DNA of 64,000 nucleotides from an uncultured Rhizobiaceae group bacterium. GTDB lineage: Bacteria; Pseudomonadota; Alphaproteobacteria; Rhizobiales; Rhizobiaceae. Where the stretch lies: assembly GCA_947501445.1 (NCBI GenBank), contig CANMVS010000008.1, positions 1 to 64,000 of the forward strand. The letters run 5' to 3'. The translations under genes were made by a program, and so were the position numbers. Positions 34,629 to 43,217 of this stretch are shown in pieces; position 1 is the stretch's first letter, and each line of letters opens with the position of its first letter. Below the pieces are notes generated by a model. The model made no database searches, was not told the DNA's origin, and saw only the letters and a list, made by a program, of their open reading frames with translations.

Positions 34629-35888
34629 TCAGTTGGTGAGCGAAACCAGTTCCGGCATAACCCAGACGACCCATGCATAGCTCACGGCAATTGAGACAAT
34701 TGTAATCGGCAGAACAAGTCTGGTGAATTGCCAGAAGGTGAAGGGTTCGGCCCCGAATTTTTCGGCCTGCTGTACAATAATGACATTGCTTGCCGCACTG
34801 ATAATAAACAGATTGCCTGCCAATGTGCTCATGGCTGCCAGCAGCATGAGTGTCGGCACATTGCCTTCGTTCATCAGATTCAGGTAAATCTCGACGACTG
34901 GTACATTGGAGAACAGCTGGCTGGCCCAAAATCCGATTGTTGTAACAACCAGCGGCTCATCCAGCCGCTGCTGCCACGGACCGAGCATGGATTGCAATGC
35001 GCCAGACTGCAGCACAGCGCCGGTCACAACAAACATGGCCACGAAGAAAATCAACGTGTGCCAGTCCACTTCCTTGAACAGATTAACGCGCTGCGGTGAG
35101 AACAGATATACCGGTGCACAGGCGATCAGACTGATATAGCCGAGCGGTATATTCAAATCCGGAAAACGCGACAGCAGCAGGCTGTCTCCCGCAACGAGAA
35201 CGGCCAGCAGACCGGTGCTCAGATAGGCAGGCCAGGCTAATTGTTTGGTGGGCTCTGGCAGCGTGCCGCTGCCTTCCGTCGAGGATTGTTCTGTCTTGAG
35301 GCAAAAAAGCAGCCAGACAAATGCAAAAGCCAGGGACAGGACGGTTGGCACCGTCAACCACAGGACAAAAGCGCCGATTGGATTATCGAAGTGCCCATCG
35401 GCTACGATAAGAATGTTTTGCGGGTTGCCGACCGGAGACATCATGCTTGCAACAGTAACAATCGCACAAAGCGCGATCAGCGGTATGGCGGGTCGAATAC
35501 GAAAAGCAATGGCGATGGAGAGCGCTATGGGTGTTCCAATGACTGCTGCAGCATCATTGGTCAAAACAATCGATGTAACACTGACAAGCACCATGAACAG
35601 AAACAGCGTGCGGCCAAGAGCGGCGGAAGAACCGGCGATTTTCTGACTGATCGTATGGGGCAGGCCGGAATCATAGAGCGCGGAGGCAACTGAGAATACG
35701 CCAAACAGATAGCCGACCACGTTCCAGTCAATCGCCTTGAAGGCATTTGTCGGCGATATTTGTCCCAGTACAAGCAGGATAACGGCACCGGCAACCATAA
35801 TCTGCCAAATGCGGATTTGAGGGGGTAGCCATTGACGGATCGAGATAACGAAGAATATTGCGATTGCGACGCCAAGGCTGATTGTCAT
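34629..35888 (-). CDS. SLC13/ArsB-type ion-transporter-superfamily permease
   Basis: About 419 residues with eleven or so membrane segments. The paired re-entrant signatures are LTNDAAAVIGTPIAL and MMSPVGNPQNILIVADG in the first half and AMSTLAGNLFIISAASNVIIVQQA in the second. These are typical of the CitMHS/ArsB/SLC13 superfamily, which transports anions (citrate, sulfate, arsenite and similar) with cations. The substrate is not readable. The ATG at 35888 is chosen over TTG 35918. It is divergent from an MFS gene across an AT-rich 130-bp promoter with an 11-bp inverted repeat. Confidence 0.8.
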   Translation of the reverse strand: MTISLGVAIAIFFVISIRQWLPPQIRIWQIMVAGAVILLVLGQISPTNAFKAIDWNVVGYLFGVFSVASALYDSGLPHTISQKIAGSSAALGRTLFLFMVLVSVTSIVLTNDAAAVIGTPIALSIAIAFRIRPAIPLIALCAIVTVASMMSPVGNPQNILIVADGHFDNPIGAFVLWLTVPTVLSLAFAFVWLLFCLKTEQSSTEGSGTLPEPTKQLAWPAYLSTGLLAVLVAGDSLLLSRFPDLNIPLGYISLIACAPVYLFSPQRVNLFKEVDWHTLIFFVAMFVVTGAVLQSGALQSMLGPWQQRLDEPLVVTTIGFWASQLFSNVPVVEIYLNLMNEGNVPTLMLLAAMSTLAGNLFIISAASNVIIVQQAEKFGAEPFTFWQFTRLVLPITIVSIAVSYAWVVWVMPELVSLTN

Positions 35889-35924
35889 GGAATTGCCGAT
35901 CCTGAAATTTTTTATCAATATTAA

Positions 35925-35991
35925 ACATAAATATACAGCAAGATGACCATAACCTATGTTAGCTTATTATTAGTCCTTATTATATTTATGT
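35925..35991. promoter_or_regulatory. Widely spaced inverted repeat in a divergent promoter
   Basis: Perfect 11-bp arms ACATAAATATA (35925-35935) and TATATTTATGT (35981-35991) flank 45 bp between the SLC13-like and MFS genes. They could be paired half-sites or the mirrored -10 regions of divergent promoters. The AT-rich composition lowers the weight. Confidence 0.3.
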
Positions 35992-36016
35992 AAAGAATGC
36001 GATCTGGAGCCGGCAA

Positions 36017-37267
36017 ATGAAATTGAACAGAACGCTGTTGGGTATGAATTTTTTTGCCGGTGACGTTGCCGCCGGACTTGGCCCCTATCTGGCAATCTAT
36101 CTTTTGACATCCTTGCACTGGTCGCCGGGGCGTATTGGGCTTGCGCTGGGTATTGGCGGCATCGTGACGGTGATTGCCCAGACACCAGCGGGCGCGATTA
36201 TTGACGCGACCAAATGGAAACGTGGCCTTCTGGCCGCCTGTGTTGTAACAATCGCTGTGGCGACGATATCGATCATATTTATTGAATCGTCCTATGCAAT
36301 TTATGCAGCCCAGGTGGCAATCGGCATTGCCGCCGCATTTATGGGGCCCAGCATCGCCGCCATTACACTGGGCTCTGTTGGACGAGACAACTTTACCGCT
36401 CAGACCAGCGCCAATCAGGCGTGGAACCACACGGGCAACATGTTTGCCGCAATCCTGGCCGCAGGACTTGCCTTGTGGGTGTCAAGCCTTGGTGTTTTCT
36501 GGCTGGTTGGCGTGATGGCCATCGGTATGCTGTACTGTATTTTCCGCCTCAATGCCGATGAGATTGATCATGATGTGGCCCGTGGGCTGGCTGATGGTGT
36601 AAAACATGAGGAGGTGCATGACAAACCCTCTGGTTTCATGACTTTGGTAGAGGACCGGCGGCTGATGATTTTTGCCATCAGTATCGTATTGTTCCATTTT
36701 GCCAATGCCGCCATGCTGCCCCTGGTCGGACAGAAGGTGGCCTCAACCGGTGACGCGGCCCATGGTATCGCCTTCACCTCGGCCTGCATTGTCGCAGCAC
36801 AACTGGTGATGATCGGCATGGCCATATTCTGTGGACGAAAGGCCGATACATGGGGACGCAAGCCATTATTTCTTATCGCGTTTTCAGTTCTGCCAATACG
36901 CGGCGTACTTTATACCCTCAATGATAATGCCGTTTATCTCGTGGGTGTTCAGGCGCTTGATGGTGTTGCCAATGGTATTTTCGCCATGGTGTTTCTATTG
37001 ATACTGGCCGACGTTACAGCCGGTACAGGCCGCTTCAATCTGGCCCAGGGCGCACTGATGACGCTTGTTGGCCTTGGAGCCTCTGCCAGCAATCTGGTTG
37101 CGGAAGAAGTTGTGGAGCTTTTTGGCTATACAACAGGTTTTCTTTTTCTGGCTGCCGTTGCCTTTGTTGGCCTGGTGATCTTCCTGGTCTTCATGCCCGA
37201 GACAGCGCCCCATGCCATGAAAGATAAAAACGGCCGTGTGGCGGAACCGGGCGCCGCGGTCAGTTAG
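36017..37267 (+). CDS. Major facilitator superfamily transporter
   Basis: 416 residues and twelve membrane segments. The loop 2-3 pattern is variant (DATKWKRGLLA), and the first-half motif GGIVTVIAQTPAGAIIDATK is clear. The central cytoplasmic loop spans about 190-215. The second half contains FCGRKADTWGRKPLFLIAF, the usual MFS motif A repeat. Homologues are drug- or metabolite-efflux-like MFS proteins of proteobacteria; the substrate is unknown. It is divergent from the SLC13-like gene and preceded by CTGGAG as a ribosome binding site. Confidence 0.88.
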   Translation: MKLNRTLLGMNFFAGDVAAGLGPYLAIYLLTSLHWSPGRIGLALGIGGIVTVIAQTPAGAIIDATKWKRGLLAACVVTIAVATISIIFIESSYAIYAAQVAIGIAAAFMGPSIAAITLGSVGRDNFTAQTSANQAWNHTGNMFAAILAAGLALWVSSLGVFWLVGVMAIGMLYCIFRLNADEIDHDVARGLADGVKHEEVHDKPSGFMTLVEDRRLMIFAISIVLFHFANAAMLPLVGQKVASTGDAAHGIAFTSACIVAAQLVMIGMAIFCGRKADTWGRKPLFLIAFSVLPIRGVLYTLNDNAVYLVGVQALDGVANGIFAMVFLLILADVTAGTGRFNLAQGALMTLVGLGASASNLVAEEVVELFGYTTGFLFLAAVAFVGLVIFLVFMPETAPHAMKDKNGRVAEPGAAVS

Positions 37268-37409
37268 CAAGGATAGTTCATTGGTTCGCCCGCGTTCCAT
37301 ATTGCTGTGGTTCAATACCTGCGGCCTGGTCTGTTCTTCATGTTGCCGTTCAGCTGTAGAACAACAGCGAAACATCCCGCGGTTTGACGGTTAAATGACA
37401 GGAGACAGC

Positions 37410-38150
37410 ATGTTTGAAACAACCATAGACAGAGAGCACAATCTTATCATTGCGACAGCCGAACAAACCCTGTCGGAAGCTGATTTCGAGGGGCTTTCCG
37501 ATTGTATCAATGAATATATCAACACGACCGACCGGGCACCGGGGATCGTGTTGCATGCGGCACAGTTCCCCCATTGGAAAAATGCGGCCGCCATGGTGGC
37601 CCACTTCAAGTTGGTGCGCGATCATCAAAAGGTTTTACCAAAGGTTGCGCTGGTCAGTGACAATTCGACATTGGCATCCATGCCGGCACTGGTTGATTTT
37701 TTTGTTCAGGCAAAAATACGGCACTTTCAGGAGCAGGATTTTGACAAGGCTGTCAGCTGGGCGCGTTTGACAGACAATGACGATACGGCTGTGCGAATGA
37801 TCGAGGGCCTGCCGGCTGACGTGCTTGCCTATGAATTGATTGGAACCGTTTCGTCTCGCGATTACGAAGAGATATTGGGGCCCCTTGTCAAAGAAAAACT
37901 CAAGAAACACGACAAGCTGAAAGTTCTCGTTGTTGCGGGTGACGGGTTTGACGGTGCGACAGCAGGTGCTCTTTGGGACGATGCCAGGCTGGGTCTTCGG
38001 CATCTTACCGGCTTTTCAAAAATTGCGCTTGTTTCAGATATCCGGTGGCTGCGGCAGGCATCTAAACTGTTTGGTCCGATGATGCCGGGTCAATTGCATG
38101 TATTTGATTTGGATCAACGAGAAGAAGCAATCGCCTGGATAAAATCCTGA
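37410..38150 (+). CDS. Tandem SpoIIAA-like (STAS-fold) protein
   Basis: About 246 residues made of two copies of the SpoIIAA-like fold. Copy one spans 1-120 (IDREHNLIIATAEQTLSEADFEGLSDCINEYI, then KVALVSDNSTLASMPALVDFFVQAKIRHF). Copy two spans about 130-246 (GTVSSRDYEEILGPLVKEKLKKHDKLKVLVVAGDGF, then KIALVSDIRWLRQASKLFGPMMPGQLHVF). Single-domain members are common and cytosolic, without a firm function; the duplicated form is less usual. Start 37410 follows AGGAG at ideal spacing. It precedes the metallo-hydrolase by 129 bp, possibly in one transcript. Confidence 0.75.
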   Translation: MFETTIDREHNLIIATAEQTLSEADFEGLSDCINEYINTTDRAPGIVLHAAQFPHWKNAAAMVAHFKLVRDHQKVLPKVALVSDNSTLASMPALVDFFVQAKIRHFQEQDFDKAVSWARLTDNDDTAVRMIEGLPADVLAYELIGTVSSRDYEEILGPLVKEKLKKHDKLKVLVVAGDGFDGATAGALWDDARLGLRHLTGFSKIALVSDIRWLRQASKLFGPMMPGQLHVFDLDQREEAIAWIKS

Positions 38151-38279
38151 AAACGCCTGTTCACAACCCATTGATAGACGGCAAGCCAGTCGCATCTGGC
38201 AAGGCTGGCTCCATTGGCATATATTGTAAAACTACGATATGATTTGTGTCGGTGTTCGTCTGCCAACGGGGAGTGTGTA

Positions 38280-39170
38280 ATGGGATATCCACTGAATTCT
38301 GATCGGGATTGTGTGCCTGAAGTCGTCGCGTTTTTTGACGACGATTCCAATACGATTTCCTATATTGTGCGCGACCCGGCGTCACGATCCTGCGCCGTTG
38401 TTGATGCTGTCATGGAGATAAACTATGCAGCCGGGCGGCTGAGTTTTGAAGGTGCCGACAAGATCATCGGAAAGATCGAAGCCGAAGGATGGTCCCTGGA
38501 GTGGCTGATTGAGACACATATCCATGCCGATCACCTGTCTGCTGCCCCTTATATCCAGCAAAAACTCGGTGGGAAGATCGGCATTGGCGAACATGTCACC
38601 GAAGTACAGGATACATTTGGCAAGATATTCAACGAGGGAACAGAGTTCCAAAGGGATGGCTCCCAGTTTGACCGGTTGTTTTGCGATGGGGATACCTACC
38701 AGGTCGGATCAATGACGGCTCATGTTATGCACACACCGGGCCATACGCCTGCCTGTATGACGCATGTGATCGGCAATGCTGCCTTTGTCGGCGATACGCT
38801 TTTCATGCCGGACGGCGGTTCGGCGCGGGCAGATTTCCCCGGTGGTGATGCACGCACACTTTACCGATCCGTTCGCAAGGTTCTTGACCTGCCCGGTGAT
38901 ATGCGTCTTTTCATGTGCCATGATTATGGTCCAAATGGACGCGATATCAGTTGGGAGACAACGGTTGCGGACGAACGTGCCCATAATATTCACGTGCGCG
39001 ATGGTATTGATGAAGACACTTTTGTGGCCATGCGCGAGGCTCGCGACAATACACTGGCGATGCCAAAACTGATTATCCCTTCCTTGCAGATAAATATGCG
39101 CGCTGGAAAATTACCGCCAGCCGACAAGCAGGGTGATGTTTTTTTGAAAGTGCCCCTCAATAAATTGTAA
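38280..39170 (+). CDS. MBL-fold metallo-hydrolase of the ETHE1/Blh persulfide dioxygenase type
   Basis: About 296 residues. Metal-site motifs are THIHADH (His80, His82, Asp84, His85), HTPGHTPACMTHVIG, FVGDTLF and CHDYGPNGRD. This set, with an N-terminal AFFDDDSNTISYIVRDP start, matches the Blh/ETHE1 group, which oxidises glutathione persulfide with one iron per subunit. The ATG at 38280 after GGGGAGTG is preferred over TTG 38214. A BigR/SqrR-like regulator, which controls such genes in other alphaproteobacteria, lies about 13 kb away (51967-52317). Confidence 0.85.
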   Translation: MGYPLNSDRDCVPEVVAFFDDDSNTISYIVRDPASRSCAVVDAVMEINYAAGRLSFEGADKIIGKIEAEGWSLEWLIETHIHADHLSAAPYIQQKLGGKIGIGEHVTEVQDTFGKIFNEGTEFQRDGSQFDRLFCDGDTYQVGSMTAHVMHTPGHTPACMTHVIGNAAFVGDTLFMPDGGSARADFPGGDARTLYRSVRKVLDLPGDMRLFMCHDYGPNGRDISWETTVADERAHNIHVRDGIDEDTFVAMREARDNTLAMPKLIIPSLQINMRAGKLPPADKQGDVFLKVPLNKL

Positions 39171-39508
39171 TTTTCAGACTTCCATCCAGACCGTTTTACG
39201 TATTGTCAGAAACAGGACAACGATGTCGGTGGTTGATTTTGTTGATGCATTCAGGTTTTGCCCCTTCCGGCAAAAGCTGAATTGCTGTCACAGGCAGGTG
39301 TCATCATTGCTGGCGGTTCAACTGCTGCAGCGCTGCCTTTTGCATCAACAATCGTTTGCTGTTGAAATTTCCCTGGTTGGAACGACTACACCATAATTGC
39401 GTTGTGATCCTTGCCGGAAAGGGCTTTACAAGCGGCAGTTAAAAAGCACATACTACTGAGTATGTTGTAACGCATATCCGATAAAACGGATGGCGGGAGG
39501 AGGAAAAA
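39171..39508. other. Intergenic region between the metallo-hydrolase and SDR genes
   Basis: 338 bp holding repeat copy 5 in its first third. The remainder has no ORF with coding character and no clear hairpin. A strong GGGAGGAGG ribosome binding site lies at the right edge before the TTG start at 39509. Confidence 0.5.
39187..39286 (+). repeat. Dispersed double-hairpin repeat, copy 5
   Basis: Forward copy 16 bp after the metallo-hydrolase stop. The outer hairpin CCGTTTTACGTATTGTCAGAAACAGG is slightly eroded. The inner hairpin is ATTCAGGTTTTG / CAAAAGCTGAAT with one mismatch. Confidence 0.88.
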
Positions 39509-40333
39509 TTGGGATATCTGGACAGTTTGTTTTCGGTTGCCGGAAAGACAGCTTTGGTCACCGGTGGCGCAACGGGCATTGGCCGCATGGTTGCGACTGG
39601 GCTTATCAGGGCGGGTGCAACTGTGCTCATCGCATCGCGCAAGGGCGAGGCCTGCGAGGAGGTTGCTGAAGAACTCAATGCACTTGATGCCCCAGGCAAA
39701 GCCATAGGGTTTGCCGGTGATGTCGGTAGTGAGGAAGGGATCGCGGCGCTGGTTGCAACTGTCAACGCCCATACGGACAAATTGCATATTCTGGTCAATA
39801 ATGCCGGTGTCACCTGGGGTGAACCGCTGGATACATTTCCACATATGGCCTGGCACAAGGTCATGAACGTCAATGTCGGTGGATTGTTCACCCTGACGCG
39901 GGAACTGCTTCCGCTGCTGGATGCAGCCGCCAGTGATGAAGATCCGGCGCGCATTATCAATCTTGGTTCAGTCATGGGAACGCAGCCGGTGGCCGAGGGC
40001 GCCTATTCCTATTCTGCTTCAAAGGCTGCCGTCCATCATTTGACCCGTATCCTGGCTGGCGAATTTGCCGGGCGACGCATTACTGTCAATGCATTTGCGC
40101 CCGGACCATTCCAGAGCAAGATGACAGCCTTCGCCACCGGTTCAGAAGAAAAGGCCAAAAAAGTAGGGCAGGGCGTCCCGCTTGGCCGTATCGGTTCACC
40201 CGATGATATTGCTGCTGCGACGCTTTATCTGTGTGGAAAGAGCGGCTCTTATGTAACCGGTCTTATCTTGCCGCTGGATGGCGGTCTGTCTGCCCATAGT
40301 TCGGTTGGCCTCTTCGCAACAAGCCTGGATTAA
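39509..40333 (+). CDS. SDR-family oxidoreductase, RhlG/3-oxoacyl reductase-like
   Basis: 274 residues with TGGATGIG cofactor motif, NNAG, YSYSASKAA (Tyr-x-x-x-Lys) and a C-terminal LDGG block. The basic residue after beta-2 (IASRKGEA) favours NADP. The overall sequence resembles the RhlG-type reductases and other 3-oxoacyl reductase relatives. Translation very likely starts at TTG 39509, since GGGAGGAGG lies just upstream and no in-frame ATG occurs until the cofactor motif has passed. It opens a run with an ACAD10-like phosphotransferase and a second SDR, suggesting fatty-acyl metabolism. Confidence 0.85.
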   Translation: MGYLDSLFSVAGKTALVTGGATGIGRMVATGLIRAGATVLIASRKGEACEEVAEELNALDAPGKAIGFAGDVGSEEGIAALVATVNAHTDKLHILVNNAGVTWGEPLDTFPHMAWHKVMNVNVGGLFTLTRELLPLLDAAASDEDPARIINLGSVMGTQPVAEGAYSYSASKAAVHHLTRILAGEFAGRRITVNAFAPGPFQSKMTAFATGSEEKAKKVGQGVPLGRIGSPDDIAAATLYLCGKSGSYVTGLILPLDGGLSAHSSVGLFATSLD

Positions 40334-40480
40334 TTTATTTTGCTGTTTTCCTGAATTTGGAAATGGGCGGATTGTCAGTCTACACTCCGCGTGTTGCCGA
40401 CGCTTTGCCTCCAGCCTTCCAGGTTGCAGAATGCGCAAAAGCTTTAATCAGACGTCGTTTGCCGTGGGAGAAGGAACGCC

Positions 40481-41512
40481 ATGACTGATGGACATGACCT
40501 TGATATTGCCCCCCTTGGTGAGGAGCTGGACGCTGCCATCCAGGGGTTCTCGCAATTGCAAACGGTATCCAAATTCGATACCGGCCAATCAAACCCGACC
40601 TATCTGCTGACGGCACAAAGCGGTCAATACGTCCTGCGGGCAAAACCGCCGGGGCAATTGTTGAAATCAGCCCATCAGGTTGATCGCGAATATCGGGTCA
40701 TGGGTGCCCTGGGCGATACTGACGTGCCGGTTCCAAAAATGTTGTACCTGTCGGATGAGGATTCATCCATCGGTCGCATGTTCTTCGTCATGGAATATCT
40801 TGAAGGGCGCATCTTCTGGAAACCGGAACTGCCGGAATGCGCCATCGAAGAAAGAGCGCCCGTCTATGACGCGATGAATGCTGCCCTGGCAGCGCTACAT
40901 GACGTTGATCCGGCTGGTGTTGGTCTGGCTGACTTTGGCAAACCGGGCAATTATTTCGAGCGGCAGCTCAGTCGCTGGACCAAGCAATATAAAGCCAGCG
41001 AAACAGGTACCATAGACGATATGGATCAGCTTATTGTCTGGCTGGAAAAATCATTGCCGCCTGATGATGGGCAGGTATCGCTTGTCCATGGTGATTATCG
41101 TATCGACAATATGATTTTTGCACCCGATGCGCCGTCGATCATGGCGTTACTCGATTGGGAACTGTCGACATTGGGGCATCCGCTGGCTGACCTGGCGTAT
41201 CAATGCATGCAATGGCGATTGCCGCACAACAGCGGCTTCAGAGGCCTTGGCGGGCTGGATCGGCGTGCCCTGGGCCTGCCCGATGAGGCGCAATATGTTG
41301 CGGCCTATTGCAAGCGCAGACAGATCGAAAACATTGATCATTGGGCTTTTTATCTGGCCTTTTCGTTTTTCCGGCTTGCGGCAATTCTGCAAGGTGTCCT
41401 GAAACGCGCGCTGGATGGAAATGCATCCAATCCGGGGCGGGCCCAGGAAATGAGTAAAGCCGTACCGATTATGGCGGCCATGGCAATGGATATCACCCGA
41501 GGGAGAGGTTGA
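40481..41512 (+). CDS. ACAD10-like phosphotransferase (APH fold)
   Basis: 343 residues of the aminoglycoside-phosphotransferase/choline-kinase fold. Residues matching the kinase core are FDTGQSNPTYLLTA (nucleotide loop), YVLRAKP (Lys), VHGDYRIDNMIF (catalytic HGDxxxxN) and LLDWELSTLGHPLADLAY (metal-binding Asp). This subfamily sits with acyl-CoA dehydrogenases and is thought to phosphorylate 4-hydroxyacyl substrates during beta-oxidation, not antibiotics. Its stop overlaps the region of the next start, so it is co-translated with the second SDR. Confidence 0.85.
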   Translation: MTDGHDLDIAPLGEELDAAIQGFSQLQTVSKFDTGQSNPTYLLTAQSGQYVLRAKPPGQLLKSAHQVDREYRVMGALGDTDVPVPKMLYLSDEDSSIGRMFFVMEYLEGRIFWKPELPECAIEERAPVYDAMNAALAALHDVDPAGVGLADFGKPGNYFERQLSRWTKQYKASETGTIDDMDQLIVWLEKSLPPDDGQVSLVHGDYRIDNMIFAPDAPSIMALLDWELSTLGHPLADLAYQCMQWRLPHNSGFRGLGGLDRRALGLPDEAQYVAAYCKRRQIENIDHWAFYLAFSFFRLAAILQGVLKRALDGNASNPGRAQEMSKAVPIMAAMAMDITRGRG

Positions 41513-41513
41513 A

Positions 41514-42308
41514 TTGACTGAGCAATTTAAAGACGCAAGTGTATTGATCACCGGCGCTTCCGGCGGCTTCGGCAGTGCCGCGGCGCGCCGGTTTGCTGCC
41601 GAAGGTGCGAAGCTTGTCCTTTCCGATTACAGCCAGGATGCCTTGGATGACATAGCCCATGCCATTGGGGACGAAACCGGCTGTGAGATAGCAACGCTGG
41701 CGGGTGATGTGGCCGACGAAAAACTTTCAGAATGCCTTGTTGCGCTGGCGGTTGAACGGTTCGGCCGTCTTGATGTGGCGATCAATAATGCCGGAATTGC
41801 GCAGGATGCATTTGAGAAACTGCCAAAAACAGATTCGGACGAGGCGCGGCGCATCTTTGATGTCGATCTGCTGGGCATGTTTTTTGCACTCAAATATCAA
41901 TTGCCGGTCATGGAAAAACAATTCAGGCAGGCAGGTAAGGGCGGCGCCATCATCAATGTTGCTTCTGTGGCCGGTGTCACAGGTGCATCAGGGCTTGCTG
42001 TCTATGCAGCTGCCAAACATGGCGTTGTCGGCCTGACCCGCTCGGTCGCTCAGGAATATGCCCGAAGCGGTGTACGCATCAACGCAGTGTGCCCGTCTTT
42101 CGCCAGAACACCCATGGCAACTGAAATGCTTGGCGTTGAGGTTCGCGGCAAAATCGTCACGGAAGAGCAGATGGTTCGTGGCATTCCCATGGGGCGATTG
42201 GCTGAAGTGAGTGAAGTTATCGAAGCCTTTGTCTTCGCTGCTTCTCCCGCCAATGGTTTTATGACCGGGCAGACACTTCATGTGGATGGTGGTTTGACCG
42301 CTTACTAG
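41514..42308 (+). CDS. SDR-family oxidoreductase
   Basis: 264 residues with TGASGGFG, NNAG, NVASVAGVTGASGLAVYAAAKHG (catalytic Ser and Tyr-x-x-x-Lys) and LHVDGGLTAY. VVLSDYS-like acid after beta-2 (LSDYSQ) favours NAD. Start is TTG 41514, directly after the TGA of the phosphotransferase gene and behind GGGAGAGG. Paired with the ACAD10-like enzyme and the preceding SDR, it probably handles hydroxyacyl or steroid-like substrates. The TAG stop is partly supplied by repeat copy 6. Confidence 0.85.
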   Translation: MTEQFKDASVLITGASGGFGSAAARRFAAEGAKLVLSDYSQDALDDIAHAIGDETGCEIATLAGDVADEKLSECLVALAVERFGRLDVAINNAGIAQDAFEKLPKTDSDEARRIFDVDLLGMFFALKYQLPVMEKQFRQAGKGGAIINVASVAGVTGASGLAVYAAAKHGVVGLTRSVAQEYARSGVRINAVCPSFARTPMATEMLGVEVRGKIVTEEQMVRGIPMGRLAEVSEVIEAFVFAASPANGFMTGQTLHVDGGLTAY

Positions 42309-42405
42309 ACCGTTTCACGTTTTGTCAGAAACGGGACAACGGTGTCGACCGTTGATTTTATTGACACATTCAGGTTTTGCCGTACCCGTCATAACCTGAA
42401 TTGCA
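42307..42405 (+). repeat. Dispersed double-hairpin repeat, copy 6
   Basis: Forward copy beginning within the TAG stop of the SDR gene. The outer stem CCGTTTC / GAAACGG is perfect; the inner stem ATTCAGGTTTTG / CATAACCTGAAT has one mismatch. Confidence 0.9.
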
Positions 42406-42456
42406 CTGGGAAATAGCCTCGGATTGTGGCGGCTTCATTTTGTAGTGAAACCTGTC

Positions 42457-43020
42457 CTACGCGCCGCCGCATCCGCGGAAAAATGACCGTTTTACGTATT
42501 CAGCCGCCTCAAGCGTTGTCACGTCGCCGCGCTCTGCCAGCATCCAGCCTGCGGTGAGCGTGCCGTCAAAAAATTCAACAATCCATGACGTGGGCAGATC
42601 GGCGGCAATCTCCCCCCTGCTTTTTGCCTGATCCACCAGCCAGGCCATCTCCTGCACTGATTCCGCGTCAATTCGGGCGACTTCCTCGTCCTGTGCCGCG
42701 TAGGACCACAGGTTTATCAAAAAGCGAAAACGATCCCCCAGCGGCATGAGTGCGTCAATCACCGCCTCGATGGCCACGCGTCCCTCGAGGTGCTCGAATG
42801 GCTTGAGGGCAACATCGGTCTCTTCAAAACAGACCATTGCAATACGTTGAATCAACGCCTCACGCGATTTGAAGTGACGGTAAAGCGTGGCGCGACCGAC
42901 ACCTGCCGTTTGGGCAATTTCCGACATGCCGGCGGAGGGGTTCACCAGGAGCGTTTTAATGCCTGCTTCAATGATGGCTTTTTCGGATTGGATCAGGCGT
43001 TGGTCTTTTTTTTGAGACAT
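42457..43020 (-). CDS. TetR-family regulator of the RND efflux operon
   Basis: About 187 residues. The N-terminal HTH is IKTLLVNPSAGMSEIAQTAGVGRATLYRHFKSREALIQRIA; the C-terminal ligand domain is not recognisable in detail. The ATG at 43020 is preferred because the HTH domain begins there; the longer frame to 43197 encodes unrelated sequence. It is divergent from the RND adaptor gene, the standard arrangement for a local repressor of an efflux pump. Confidence 0.88.
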   Translation of the reverse strand: MSQKKDQRLIQSEKAIIEAGIKTLLVNPSAGMSEIAQTAGVGRATLYRHFKSREALIQRIAMVCFEETDVALKPFEHLEGRVAIEAVIDALMPLGDRFRFLINLWSYAAQDEEVARIDAESVQEMAWLVDQAKSRGEIAADLPTSWIVEFFDGTLTAGWMLAERGDVTTLEAAEYVKRSFFRGCGGA

Positions 43021-43051
43021 TAGTGTTTCATATCTTGAATTGTTTTTATAA

Positions 43052-43065
43052 TACACATATGTCTC
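43052..43065. promoter_or_regulatory. Candidate TetR operator
   Basis: TACACATATGTCTC has a perfect ACATATGT core and partly symmetric flanks. It lies 32 bp before the TetR start in the divergent promoter region shared with the efflux genes. Only weak evidence by symmetry. Confidence 0.3.
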
Positions 43066-43217
43066 ATAAGTCCGACGTAAGCGCCATACCCAATCAACAA
43101 ATTGCGAATGAATATGATGAATACACCACTTGTGACGCACCTGCTCTATCCAACTGACTACAAAATCACCCCGGGTGGGGATGCCGGTCGTTTTCAAACA
43201 GCAGGGCGCCTCCAGTC

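Noticed and set aside
40481-41512. Aminoglycoside resistance gene by APH-fold similarity
   Set aside because: The ACAD10-like sequence and the SDR partners fit acyl metabolism; no resistance context is present.
43165-43185. GC-rich dyad CACCCCGGGTG upstream of the RND adaptor gene
   Set aside because: Short, close to the start codon, and without a second copy or other support.
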